A stretch of 16,363 nucleotides of DNA from an uncultured Desulfobacterales bacterium (lineage in GTDB: Bacteria; Desulfobacterota; Desulfobacteria; Desulfobacterales; JAFDCJ01). Location: the NCBI GenBank assembly GCA_945787595.1, contig CALZJV010000058.1, forward strand, positions 1 to 16,363. The letters are read 5' to 3'. The notes below the pieces were generated by a model. That model did no database searches. It had not been told where the DNA came from and saw nothing but the letters and a program-made list of their open reading frames with translations. Below, one piece after another: positions 1 to 6,186 of the stretch; the first letter of the stretch is position 1, and the number at the start of each line of letters is the position of its first letter. Made by a program: the position numbers and the translations under genes.

Positions 1-555
1 TTTCCCATCGATATCACGGTAAAAAAATTTTCTTTATTCAATCGAACCCTCTTTTGTTTGGTTATAAAGGATTTGACCGAATATAAAACTTTAAAAGAAA
101 TGCTGAGCCAAGAAAAATCACACCGCAGAGAAATGTATGTGACATTAAAAAATGTGATGCGCGCCTTTGAAAAGGAAAGGAGTGGCATCGAAACCGGCAT
201 TTCACACCGCATAGAAACGCTGCTGTTACCGACCATCGATAAAGTTAAGCGGGAATCATCGGCGGAAGTGCGCAATACCTATCTGAATGTGATGCGCGAT
301 CAGCTTGTCAATTTAACCCGAGGCTTTGCCAAAGAACTTGATGGGCGGTTTCTACGCTTAACACGTACAGAAATGAAGATTTGTAAATTCATTCAGACCG
401 GCCTTTCAAGTAAGGAAATCGCGCAATCCATGAATATTTCATTTGAAACGGTCCAAGCCCACCGGCGCAATATTCGCAAAAAGTTGGGGCTTCGCGGCCG
501 AAGGGTCAATCTGCATGCGCTATTGGCGTCAAAATCTTTTTTTCGACATATCTAA
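1..555 (+). CDS. PAS-LuxR transcriptional regulator, 3' part (5' end outside window)
   Basis: The frame is open from base 1, so the gene starts upstream of the window; the TTG at 58 is unlikely to be the start. The first ~25 residues (beginning FPIDITVKKFSL and running into VIKDLTEYKTLKEM) have the look of the last strands of a PAS domain followed by the usual D-[IL]-T-E linker. A charged, probably helical linker of about 75 residues follows. The C-terminus is a LuxR/GerE helix-turn-helix: LTRTEMKICKFIQTGLSSKE, then IAQSMNISFETVQAHRRNIR and KKLGL. No receiver domain is seen in the visible part. PAS-LuxR proteins without a receiver are DNA-binding regulators that sense a small ligand or redox state through PAS. 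The gene ends with TAA and has no close downstream partner. The target is unknown. Confidence 0.85.
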   Translation, partial: FPIDITVKKFSLFNRTLFCLVIKDLTEYKTLKEMLSQEKSHRREMYVTLKNVMRAFEKERSGIETGISHRIETLLLPTIDKVKRESSAEVRNTYLNVMRDQLVNLTRGFAKELDGRFLRLTRTEMKICKFIQTGLSSKEIAQSMNISFETVQAHRRNIRKKLGLRGRRVNLHALLASKSFFRHI

Positions 556-658
556 TAAAATAAATTAAATATCTAAATAGATTCAACTAAATCAATCATC
601 CATTTTGCTATCAGAAGAAACCTAACCAGAATGAGCCGGAATTGAAATAGATCTCAGG

Positions 659-689
659 TTTTATTTATTCAACAGACAGAGCGCAGCGA
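659..689 (+). repeat. left arm of perfect 31-bp inverted repeat
   Basis: These 31 bases are the exact reverse complement of 1663-1693. The arm runs from a T/A-rich end (ATTTATTC) into the core CAGACAGAGCGCAGCGA. Together with its partner it brackets the gene at 772-1557. Related, diverged cores occur at 8762-8783 (same orientation) and 9465-9490 (opposite), so it belongs to a dispersed repeat family. Confidence 0.85.
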
Positions 690-701
690 TTCCATGCGTT
701 C

Positions 702-714
702 TTGACAACATGTT
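702..714 (+). repeat. dispersed TTGACAACATGTT motif
   Basis: TTGACAACATGTT is found here and again at 8558-8570, where it continues into the perfect 12-bp palindrome ACAACATGTTGT. A diverged copy in reverse orientation is visible near 1769-1783. All three lie in intergenic DNA next to other dispersed repeats. It could be part of a repeat element or a regulator site. The TTGACA could also pass for a -35 box upstream of the 772 gene, but no good -10 follows at the right distance. Confidence 0.45.
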
Positions 715-771
715 CTCAGATAAAACCCAATAAGAACGTTGACTACCGGATCAAGATATTGGATTACCGCC

Positions 772-1557
772 ATGGAACCCGATTTGGTCAAATCGATGAT
801 ATCGACCCCAGCGGAGCTGGCAAAACTCACGGCCCGATTTATCGATCAATTTTGCAGCCGAATGGATTTTCCTTCTGCACTGGATATTCATGTCGACCGA
901 CACCCAAATGATACGATTGATCGCTCACCCTATGCCGGTCCCCTGCACACAACACTTGAAAATCAAAAATTGACCATTCATCTCTACGAAAAGGACCTGA
1001 TGGGCATATCACCTTTAGCGCTGCAGGGGTGGTTGGACATGCAACTAGCCCATCGTCATTTGGAGCTTGAACCGTCAATGTATCGGGTTAATTTCAAAAA
1101 TGAAATCCGACCCATTTTTAACACTGCGGGGTCCGGCCTTCACATGGTGCGCCACATGGTGGTGCATCTTGAAACCAGCCTGAAGAATCTGATAGCCGCT
1201 CAAATTGTCATTGAAATTGGCAACAGCATGCCCTTATTGTACTATTACACCTACAAAATTAGTCCTTCGGCTGAAGAAAAGGAAAATTATCAGCGGCTTT
1301 ATCCCCACCAGTGGATCCGGGCAATTTTTCTATGTAAAAAAAATAGGGGCTTTGCACCAGTCGCATTAATGGCCCATAAAGGGATCGCCGCCGAACTGGC
1401 CTCCTATTGGTGGAACTGCCATGCCTATATTTCACCGGAAGATAAACGTTTTTTGGAATCGCTTTTTTACCTATCCAATCAAAATCCTGTGAAACACTTT
1501 TCTGAAACTCTGGTGGAAATGTTCAAATTCGTGACATCGCAATTATTGATCCGATGA
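772..1557 (+). CDS. uncharacterised 261-aa protein with stacked histidines
   Basis: I do not recognise this family. ATG 772 (MEPDLVKSM) is preferred over the in-frame TTG at 739, giving 261 aa; the only upstream purine patch is a GGA about 9 nt before it. There is no signal peptide or membrane segment. Noticeable are histidines spaced one helical turn apart (H124, H128, H132 in GLHMVRHMVVHLE), a second pair H94/H96 (QLAHRHLELEP), and an aromatic patch LLYYYTY near 155-161. Such spacing can bind metal, and a metallopeptidase-like fold is possible, but no canonical HExxH is present. The gene stands alone, about 220 nt after the LuxR gene, inside a perfect 31-bp inverted repeat, which suggests it may have moved as a cassette. 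Its codon pattern and unbroken frame argue that it is a real gene. Confidence 0.7.
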   Translation: MEPDLVKSMISTPAELAKLTARFIDQFCSRMDFPSALDIHVDRHPNDTIDRSPYAGPLHTTLENQKLTIHLYEKDLMGISPLALQGWLDMQLAHRHLELEPSMYRVNFKNEIRPIFNTAGSGLHMVRHMVVHLETSLKNLIAAQIVIEIGNSMPLLYYYTYKISPSAEEKENYQRLYPHQWIRAIFLCKKNRGFAPVALMAHKGIAAELASYWWNCHAYISPEDKRFLESLFYLSNQNPVKHFSETLVEMFKFVTSQLLIR

Positions 1558-1830
1558 AACTTTGCAGGGGAGCACGCGTCGCTAAACTTTACTACACCCG
1601 AGAGACCAAATCCGGACAAGCCAGCGGAGAAAGGACTATTGAAGATTGAAGATTGTTGGAAGTCGCTGCGCTCTGTCTGTTGAATAAATAAAAAACAACA
1701 GAATGCTTTTCAATGGCCGCTTCGGCCGCCAGCAGTAGTCCTGAAACCTGAAACCTCAAGCCGCATCTTATAACACATTGTCAGAAACAGCCTGATGAGG
1801 GCCTAACATTGCGCGAAGTGATCGCCTTTT
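1558..1830. other. intergenic region with repeats, no gene seen
   Basis: No plausible gene. It holds the right arm of the 31-bp inverted repeat (1663-1693), a small GC hairpin (GGCCG/CGGCC, 1715-1727), a CTGAAACCTGAAACCT stretch near 1740 that resembles the arms of the element at 5004-5158, and a diverged copy of the TTGACAACATGTT motif near 1769-1783. Confidence 0.6.
1663..1693 (-). repeat. right arm of perfect 31-bp inverted repeat
   Basis: Exact reverse complement of 659-689. Beyond the 31 bp the match continues for GGAA after a one-base insertion (1658-1662), while sequence outside the A/T-rich end does not match. The two arms are 973 bp apart and enclose only the 772-1557 gene. Confidence 0.85.
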
Positions 1831-1856
1831 CGGGTATATCAATATACCCGTTTTTT
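1831..1856 (+). terminator. intrinsic terminator upstream of the GTPase operon
   Basis: Perfect 8-bp stem CGGGTATA / TATACCCG with a TCAA tetraloop, followed directly by six T. It lies 274 nt after the 772-1557 gene and 111 nt before the first operon gene. It can end read-through from upstream. If the operon promoter is upstream of it, it would instead act as an attenuator in the leader; no alternative antiterminator fold is obvious. Confidence 0.8.
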
Positions 1857-1902
1857 ACCTTAAATTATTCCTTTACACGCCTCCGTTGTCTGTGTCAGGG
1901 TA

Positions 1903-1920
1903 TGTGACCATGGGATCACC
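1903..1920 (+). promoter_or_regulatory. possible operator (TGTGA-N8-TCAC)
   Basis: An interrupted inverted repeat, TGTGA (1903-1907) and TCAC (1916-1919), lies about 48 nt before the start of the first GTPase gene. The half-sites resemble CRP/FNR-family sites, but the gap is 8 rather than the usual 6 (CRP). It could be a regulator site for the operon. The evidence is only the symmetry and the location. Confidence 0.25.
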
Positions 1921-1967
1921 CCACATATGAATTACAAACCGATTCGCAGACCAATTGGGGAGGAGGT

Positions 1968-2582
1968 ATGAAGATTACGCAAATTGCCGGATTTTTGGGG
2001 TGCGGTAAAACAACGCTTTTGCTTAAACTCTCAAAAGAACTTGCCGGCGAAGGTGAACGAAAGATTGCCTTGGTTGTCAATGAAATCGGTGAAATCCCCG
2101 TAGATGGCAAAGTCTTCGAGGAAAGCGGCATGCAGGTGAAAGACATCGGCGGGGGTTGCATTTGTTGTGAAGTGGCTGCGACCTTCGCCAAAACCATTTA
2201 CAGATTATACAAAGATTTTAATCCCGATCACGTTTTGGTGGAACCCACCGGTGTCGCCGTGCCGCATCAGGTTAAATTGGCCGCCAGAATGGGCGGCCGC
2301 GATGCCAAAATTGCCATCGGCCCGGCCATCGTGCTTTTTGATGCAACGCGTCCGGCGGAGCTTTTAGATATGAACATGCTGGGTCAACTGGTTACCACCC
2401 AGATAAAGGATGCCGATGTAATTGCCATCAGCAAAGTGGATGCGGTGGACGATGGCGCTATAGCAGAATCGGCTCAAAAAGTCCGTGAATATAATGCCAA
2501 AGCCGATATCTTCAATTTATCTTCTTTTAGCGGTATGGGCTTGGATCAATTGGTAGACGTTGTTCTTGAATGGGAGGCCTGA
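1968..2582 (+). CDS. CobW-like G3E-family GTPase, short form (204 aa)
   Basis: P-loop GTPase of the G3E (CobW/HypB/UreG) family, whose members use GTP to deliver metal ions or help mature metal cofactors. Visible motifs: Walker A GFLGCGKT (8-15), the metal-binding Cys-Ile-Cys-Cys (64-67, GGGCICCE), switch motif EPTG (92-95) and a G4 motif SKVD (155-158, a variant of NKxD). It has 204 aa and lacks the CobW C-terminal domain, so it is a GTPase-only form, about 55-60% of the length of typical CobW/YjiA proteins. The start ATG is preceded by GGGGAGG (1957-1963). It is the first gene of a four-gene operon, and its TGA lies 2 nt before the next start. It is a clear paralogue of the GTPase at 3104-3712. 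The client is probably a corrinoid or zinc methyltransferase partner; this is inferred from the neighbours. Confidence 0.9.
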   Translation: MKITQIAGFLGCGKTTLLLKLSKELAGEGERKIALVVNEIGEIPVDGKVFEESGMQVKDIGGGCICCEVAATFAKTIYRLYKDFNPDHVLVEPTGVAVPHQVKLAARMGGRDAKIAIGPAIVLFDATRPAELLDMNMLGQLVTTQIKDADVIAISKVDAVDDGAIAESAQKVREYNAKADIFNLSSFSGMGLDQLVDVVLEWEA

Positions 2583-2584
2583 AA

Positions 2585-3103
2585 ATGGCGGATCCAACAG
2601 CATTCGACGGAAACGGCTGTTATACCGAACACGGGGTCAGCGGTTATGGTGTCGCCGCTAGATTGAGCCGCAAAGAATCGATGAACGAGAATTTTGTTAA
2701 AAATATGGCTGAATCGATGATGGTCTCCATCGCCCAAAAATGCATGGATCTGGGGGCGCGTTGCATTGGCCATATCAAGTCGCATATTCGCACCGAGGCC
2801 GGAACCATCAAGGCGGATACGATCGGGGCTTCCCACGGTTCCTACTCAAAAGGCCATCTCACAAAGCCGGTTACAGACCTGTTCATCGCCATTAACAGCA
2901 TCGTTCAGGGTATACCGGAAGAGGCCGTCAAGGCCGCGACCCTGGAAGGCATGCATGAGGTCTCCGGACAACGCGGTCTTTTGGTTGTTAAAGAAAAAGA
3001 ACACACCTATTTCGATGAATTTGATTTTGTCGCATCCAAACAAGATTACATCAGACAGCTAGAAAAACAATTATTGTCCGATGAAAATCCGGAGGAAAAA
3101 TAA
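2585..3103 (+). CDS. uncharacterised 172-aa protein between two GTPases
   Basis: I do not recognise the family. ATG 2585 (MADPTAFDGNG) is chosen because GGGAGG (2571-2576) precedes it at proper spacing; an ATG at 2570 would overlap the upstream gene. It is soluble, with no membrane segment. Notable are C12, C53, and the cluster C60-x2-H63-x3-H67 (ARCIGHIKSHIR), which could bind metal, followed by a Gly/Ser/His-rich stretch (GASHGSYSKGH, 81-91). The C-terminal third has a strand (RGLLVVKEKE) and a charged helix. It is fused in expression to its neighbours: 2 nt after the first GTPase, and its TAA abuts the ATG of the second. A role as accessory factor or client of the two GTPases is inferred from this position only. 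Confidence 0.8.
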   Translation: MADPTAFDGNGCYTEHGVSGYGVAARLSRKESMNENFVKNMAESMMVSIAQKCMDLGARCIGHIKSHIRTEAGTIKADTIGASHGSYSKGHLTKPVTDLFIAINSIVQGIPEEAVKAATLEGMHEVSGQRGLLVVKEKEHTYFDEFDFVASKQDYIRQLEKQLLSDENPEEK

Positions 3104-3712
3104 ATGCTACTGGTAAGCGTATCCGGTGCGCGCGATAGCGGTAAAACCACCCTGATTCGCGAACTCGTCGCGCGACTGAACGCCACAGGCAAGAAATCGG
3201 CCGTGATTGTTAATCAAGATGGCGAGGTCGATTTTGATCAGGGATTTGTAAACAAATTTCAGGTGGCGGTTAAATACATCCGAGGTGGGTGAGTGGGCTG
3301 CTCATTGGCTTCCAGTCTGGTAGATCTCAAAAAAGAATTAAAAAAGACCCATAATCCCGATGTGCTATTTGTCGAACCGTCCGAAATGGTGCTTACGGAA
3401 GAGCTTCGCCAAGTCGCTGCCATGGGCCGCCGCGATGTCCGTTATGAAATTGGCCCATTCATTACGCTAGTAGATGGGCCTCTATTCGGATTTTTATGGC
3501 AGGAGCGCCGCAAGCTATTGCTTGGACAAGTCAGCGATGCCGATATGGTTGTCATCAGCCGTTGTGACCAAATTGATCCCCAAGAAGTACAGGAAATACA
3601 GGGTCTCTTGGCTGAATACCACGATGGCATCCATGGTTTAAGTGTCCATCAAAATCTTGGCCTGGAGCCGCTCTGGTCCAATATTGCTGATCATTCACAG
3701 CCGAAAAAATAA
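3104..3712 (+). CDS. selenocysteine-containing CobW-like G3E GTPase (in-frame TGA read as Sec)
   Basis: One 202-aa GTPase read through an in-frame TGA at 3290-3292. The part before it holds Walker A GARDSGKT (8-15) and ends in YIRGG; the part after starts VGCSLASSL and carries EPSE (91-94), ISRCDQID (G4-like, replacing SKVD) and the rest of the domain. Aligned to the paralogue at 1968-2582 (GGGCICCE against GG-U-VGCS), the TGA occupies the first Cys of the CxCC metal motif, leaving U63-x-x-C66. Total length matches the paralogue (202 against 204 aa), and there is no other stop or frameshift. The start has GGAGG at 3091-3095, and the ATG abuts the upstream TAA. A candidate SECIS hairpin follows the TGA. 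Read as ordinary stop it would give a useless 62-aa fragment. GTPase activity may be altered: the G4 motif is degenerate. Redox- or metal-linked function is inferred. Confidence 0.85.
3290..3323 (+). promoter_or_regulatory. Sec codon TGA and candidate bacterial SECIS hairpin
   Basis: TGA 3290-3292 is followed by an mRNA hairpin whose upper stem is CU-U-CCA (3309-3314) with UGG-U-AG (3318-3323), five pairs with one U-U mismatch, and loop GUC (3315-3317). The loop lies 22 nt after the TGA and starts with G, as usual for bacterial SECIS elements, whose loops carry a G and sit roughly 16-37 nt from the UGA. A short GAG/CUC closing helix (3291-3293 with 3326-3328) is possible. The fold was drawn by eye and no energy was computed. 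Confidence 0.55.
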
Positions 3713-3763
3713 TTTCCGGCAAATCAGCTTTTACAAACTAAAAAAGTAGAAAGGAGACTAGTC

Positions 3764-4804
3764 ATGACACCATTGGAAAGAGTCGGAACCGTTCTTCAAG
3801 GTGGCATCCCAGATCGCGTCCCAGCCGCCCCCTTGATTTGCGGCGCAGCACGCAGGGTGTACGGAGTAACCTATGAAGAGTGGGCCCAAGACGGTGAGTT
3901 AATGGCCAAATCCATGATTCAGGCCCAGGAACTCGTCGGTTTTGATGGCATTTTAGGTCTCGTTGACCTGTCCGTAGAAGCAGCCGACCTGGGCCAAAAA
4001 ATGGTTTATCCGGTTGAAGACACACCTCACCCTAATTATGACGATCCGCTAATTAAAACTCCGGATGATTATTTCAAGATTGAAAGGATAGATCCCACTA
4101 AAACTCCCCGCATGAAAGAAATGCTCACATACATGGATATCATCTGCAACGAAAAAGCCGCCACCGTTCCGATCATGGGTTTTGTGTATGGACCGCTTGG
4201 AATACTCTCAATGTGCCGAGGAGCGGAAAATGTATTCCGTGATTGCTATAAAAACAAAGAAGCCATCATCAAGGCCGAGGAAATCATCACTGACATATTG
4301 GTCGATTATATTAAGGCCATGTGCAAGACGGGTGTGCATGCGGTTGTGCTCGACACCCTGTTCGCATCGCAAACGATCATGCGCAAGGAAATGTGGAAAG
4401 AAATCGAAGGACCATTTACTAAAATACTGGCTGACGCCATACGGGAATGTGGCGCCATGGTCATGGTCCATAATTGCGGCAACGGCATTTATTTCGACGT
4501 CCAAATAGAAATGATGGAACCTGTTGCCATTTCTTTTGCCTATCCACCGGACGACTGCAAAGACATGGCGGAAGCCAAAGAAAAATGGGGCAAAAAAACC
4601 TGCCTTTGCGGTTACGCAAGCCCGGCTCAATATGCCTTCCTGGGAACTGCCGAAGAGATGAAGGCCGAGTGTAAGAAAGAGATTGAAGAGCTAGGTAAAG
4701 ACGGCGGATTCATCCTGGCCACGGGATGCGAATTTCCACCCAACGGTTCCTTGATGAATGCTATTGCCATGATGGAAGCGGCTGAACTTTACGGAAAATA
4801 TTAA
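3764..4804 (+). CDS. MtaA/MtbA-type corrinoid:C1-carrier methyltransferase (UroD superfamily)
   Basis: 346-aa member of the uroporphyrinogen decarboxylase superfamily, in the methyltransferase branch (MtaA, MtbA, CmuA). These enzymes use zinc to activate a thiol or other acceptor and take the methyl group from a methyl-corrinoid protein. The zinc ligands of that branch are in place: H236-x-C238 in VMVHNCGNG and C322 in ATGCEFPPNG, almost the same positions as in archaeal MtaA/MtbA. The N-terminus MTPLERVGTVLQGGIPDRVP is typical of the superfamily. The start is preceded by AAGGAG (3751-3756). It is the last gene of the GTPase operon, 51 nt after the second GTPase, and a terminator follows. Bacteria normally lack coenzyme M, so the acceptor is uncertain; tetrahydrofolate via the nearby MtrH-like protein is a possible route. 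No corrinoid protein is encoded next to it. Confidence 0.88.
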   Translation: MTPLERVGTVLQGGIPDRVPAAPLICGAARRVYGVTYEEWAQDGELMAKSMIQAQELVGFDGILGLVDLSVEAADLGQKMVYPVEDTPHPNYDDPLIKTPDDYFKIERIDPTKTPRMKEMLTYMDIICNEKAATVPIMGFVYGPLGILSMCRGAENVFRDCYKNKEAIIKAEEIITDILVDYIKAMCKTGVHAVVLDTLFASQTIMRKEMWKEIEGPFTKILADAIRECGAMVMVHNCGNGIYFDVQIEMMEPVAISFAYPPDDCKDMAEAKEKWGKKTCLCGYASPAQYAFLGTAEEMKAECKKEIEELGKDGGFILATGCEFPPNGSLMNAIAMMEAAELYGKY

Positions 4805-4870
4805 AACATTTGGGCGATGCCGATCGGTCGTCCACCCGCGGCAACGTCAAAAAGATCTGACCGAGGGTCA

Positions 4871-4907
4871 GGAAACGGCGCCATATTTCTGGGTGCCGTT
4901 TCCTTTA
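4871..4907 (+). terminator. intrinsic terminator after the methyltransferase gene
   Basis: A 12-bp stem, GGAAACGGCGCC (4871-4882) with GGTGCCGTTTCC (4892-4903), one G-T wobble and a 9-nt loop, followed by TTTA. It lies 66 nt after the stop of the methyltransferase. The T-tract is short, but the stem is long and GC-rich. It most likely ends the 1968-4804 operon. Confidence 0.7.
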
Positions 4908-5003
4908 GCCGGCACCAACTTTTGGGTTGCGACTGGGGTGGTGAAAATACGCATAATAGGGCCCTTAATTTATTTCTATTTTCTTTCCTTCTTTTTAAAT
5001 GTA

Positions 5004-5158
5004 AGGTTTCAGGTGTCAGTGTTTAGGATATTCTATTGCGTCTACCTTTCCTGACACCTCGTATGAAACTCTTCATTATAAAAGTTTCTTTTTTGATTAG
5101 ACTGGCCGTTTTTTGGCCGGTGGCTGGGCTGACACCTGAACACTGACACCTGAAACCT
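5004..5158. repeat. 155-bp palindromic repeat element (MITE-like)
   Basis: Arms 5004-5027 and 5135-5158 are inverted copies of about 24 bp with one mismatch; the outer 20 (AGGTTTCAGGTGTCAGTGTT at 5004-5023) match perfectly. The centre holds another hairpin, ACTGGCC / GGCCGGT around a T-run (5101-5122). A single arm also occurs at 8582-8606, and a related string near 1740. It has no coding capacity. It is consistent with a miniature non-autonomous element or a palindromic intergenic repeat. Confidence 0.75.
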
Positions 5159-5231
5159 AACGCTAGGCTGAACCCTAGTTGGAATCATGGGTTTGGCGGT
5201 TGACTCTATTATGTCATATTTATCTGGTCAT

Positions 5232-5264
5232 TTGACAAGGTCGGATTTATGACCCATCTATAAA
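5232..5264 (+). promoter_or_regulatory. possible promoter for the MoxR/NorD operon
   Basis: A perfect TTGACA (5232-5237) is followed by an A/T-rich TCTATAAAAAA run (5257 on). The best -10-like hexamer, TATAAA at 5259-5264, is 21 nt away, longer than the ideal 17, so the match is incomplete. A GGTCAT/ATGACC inverted repeat (5226-5231 with 5249-5254) spans the -35 area and could be an operator. Confidence 0.3.
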
Positions 5265-5333
5265 AAATGTTAATCCGTGAATCAGCTGCATATTACGAAA
5301 GAGGTTTCTAACCAGTTGGAGAAAAAAAAGACA

Positions 5334-6179
5334 ATGTCCGAACCCGAGATGACAACAGCAACAAACGAGGCTAAGAACGGCATTGCGATTGAAACCTATC
5401 ACATCACCGACGAACCCTTTTACTTGCCTTTCGGCGAAGAAATCTCGGTGTTTGAAACGGCCTTCCGGCTCAAGCTGCCGGTGATGCTCAAAGGCCCTAC
5501 CGGCTGCGGAAAAACCCGTTTTCTGGAGCATATGGCCTGGAAGCTGTCCATTCCCCTGGTCACCATTGCCTGCCACGAAGATTTGACGGCATCCGATCTG
5601 GTGGGACGCTATTTGCTCAGCGGTCAAGAGACGGTCTGGCAGGACGGTCCGTTAAGTCTGGCGGTCAAGCACGGCGCCATTTGCTATTTGGACGAAGTTG
5701 TCGAAGCCCGCAAGGACACGACCGTCGTCATTCATCCCCTGACCGACGACCGCCGTATTCTTCCCCAGGAGAAACGGGGGTTGCTGCTGGAGGCCGATCC
5801 GGATTTTCTGCTGGTGATCTCCTACAACCCGGGGTATCAGAGTGTGATGAAGGATCTCAAGCATTCCACTCGGCAGCGATTTATCGCTTTGGAGTTCGAC
5901 TATCCGTCAGCGAAAAATGAGCGCTCAATCATCGTTAAAGAAACCCATGCAGACGAAGAAACTGCCGGCCGCCTGGTGCGACTGGGTGAAATGGTCCGCA
6001 ATCTCAAGCAGCACGGACTTGAAGAAGGCGCCAGCACCCGTATGTTGGTTTATGCAGCCAAAATGATATCAGGAGGCATTCAGCCTCGAGTTGCCTGTGA
6101 GGTGGCAGTGACACGCGCCATGTCTGATGATTTCGAGATGCAGGACGCGATCGCTGAGATTGTTTCGGGAATTTTTTGA
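5334..6179 (+). CDS. MoxR-type AAA+ ATPase, CbbQ/NorQ group
   Basis: 281-aa AAA+ ATPase of the CbbQ/NirQ/NorQ/GvpN group, which works with a VWA partner to remodel or insert metal into a target enzyme. Motifs from ATG 5334: Walker A GPTGCGKT (54-61), Walker B CYLDE (117-121), sensor-1 region ISYNPGY (162-168), arginine finger region STRQRF (178-183), and the group's [11 protein letters not shown] segment (85-95). ATG 5334 (MSEPEM) is chosen, with GGAG 12 nt upstream; a GTG at 5277 would add 19 unlikely residues, and ATG 5349 is also possible. It is followed 7 nt later by the VWA gene, the usual pairing. Known partners (RuBisCO for CbbQ, NO reductase for NorQ) are absent here, so the target is unknown. 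Confidence 0.9.
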   Translation: MSEPEMTTATNEAKNGIAIETYHITDEPFYLPFGEEISVFETAFRLKLPVMLKGPTGCGKTRFLEHMAWKLSIPLVTIACHEDLTASDLVGRYLLSGQETVWQDGPLSLAVKHGAICYLDEVVEARKDTTVVIHPLTDDRRILPQEKRGLLLEADPDFLLVISYNPGYQSVMKDLKHSTRQRFIALEFDYPSAKNERSIIVKETHADEETAGRLVRLGEMVRNLKQHGLEEGASTRMLVYAAKMISGGIQPRVACEVAVTRAMSDDFEMQDAIAEIVSGIF

Positions 6180-6186
6180 GGGAGCC

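Larger units (their letters stand above)
4908..5333. other. intergenic region with palindromic repeat, no gene seen
   Basis: No credible gene. It contains the palindromic element at 5004-5158 and a possible promoter for the AAA+ ATPase operon near 5232. A short open frame across 4817-5026 has no ribosome site or protein-like composition. Confidence 0.6.

Noticed and set aside
58..555. LuxR regulator starting at TTG 58
   Set aside because: The frame is open to base 1, and the upstream residues are a PAS-domain end, so the gene begins outside the window.
1555..1682. Selenocysteine read-through of the TGA ending the 772 gene (about 40 more open codons)
   Set aside because: The stop replaces no recognisable Cys, and the extension runs into the inverted repeat arm and has no protein-like pattern.
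3293..3712. Separate gene starting with GTG directly after the TGA
   Set aside because: It would be a GTPase fragment without P-loop and without a ribosome site; reading through the TGA gives a complete domain of the same length as the paralogue.
4817..5026. 69-aa open frame after the methyltransferase gene
   Set aside because: No ribosome site, low-complexity hydrophobic tail, and it runs over the terminator hairpin and into the palindromic repeat.
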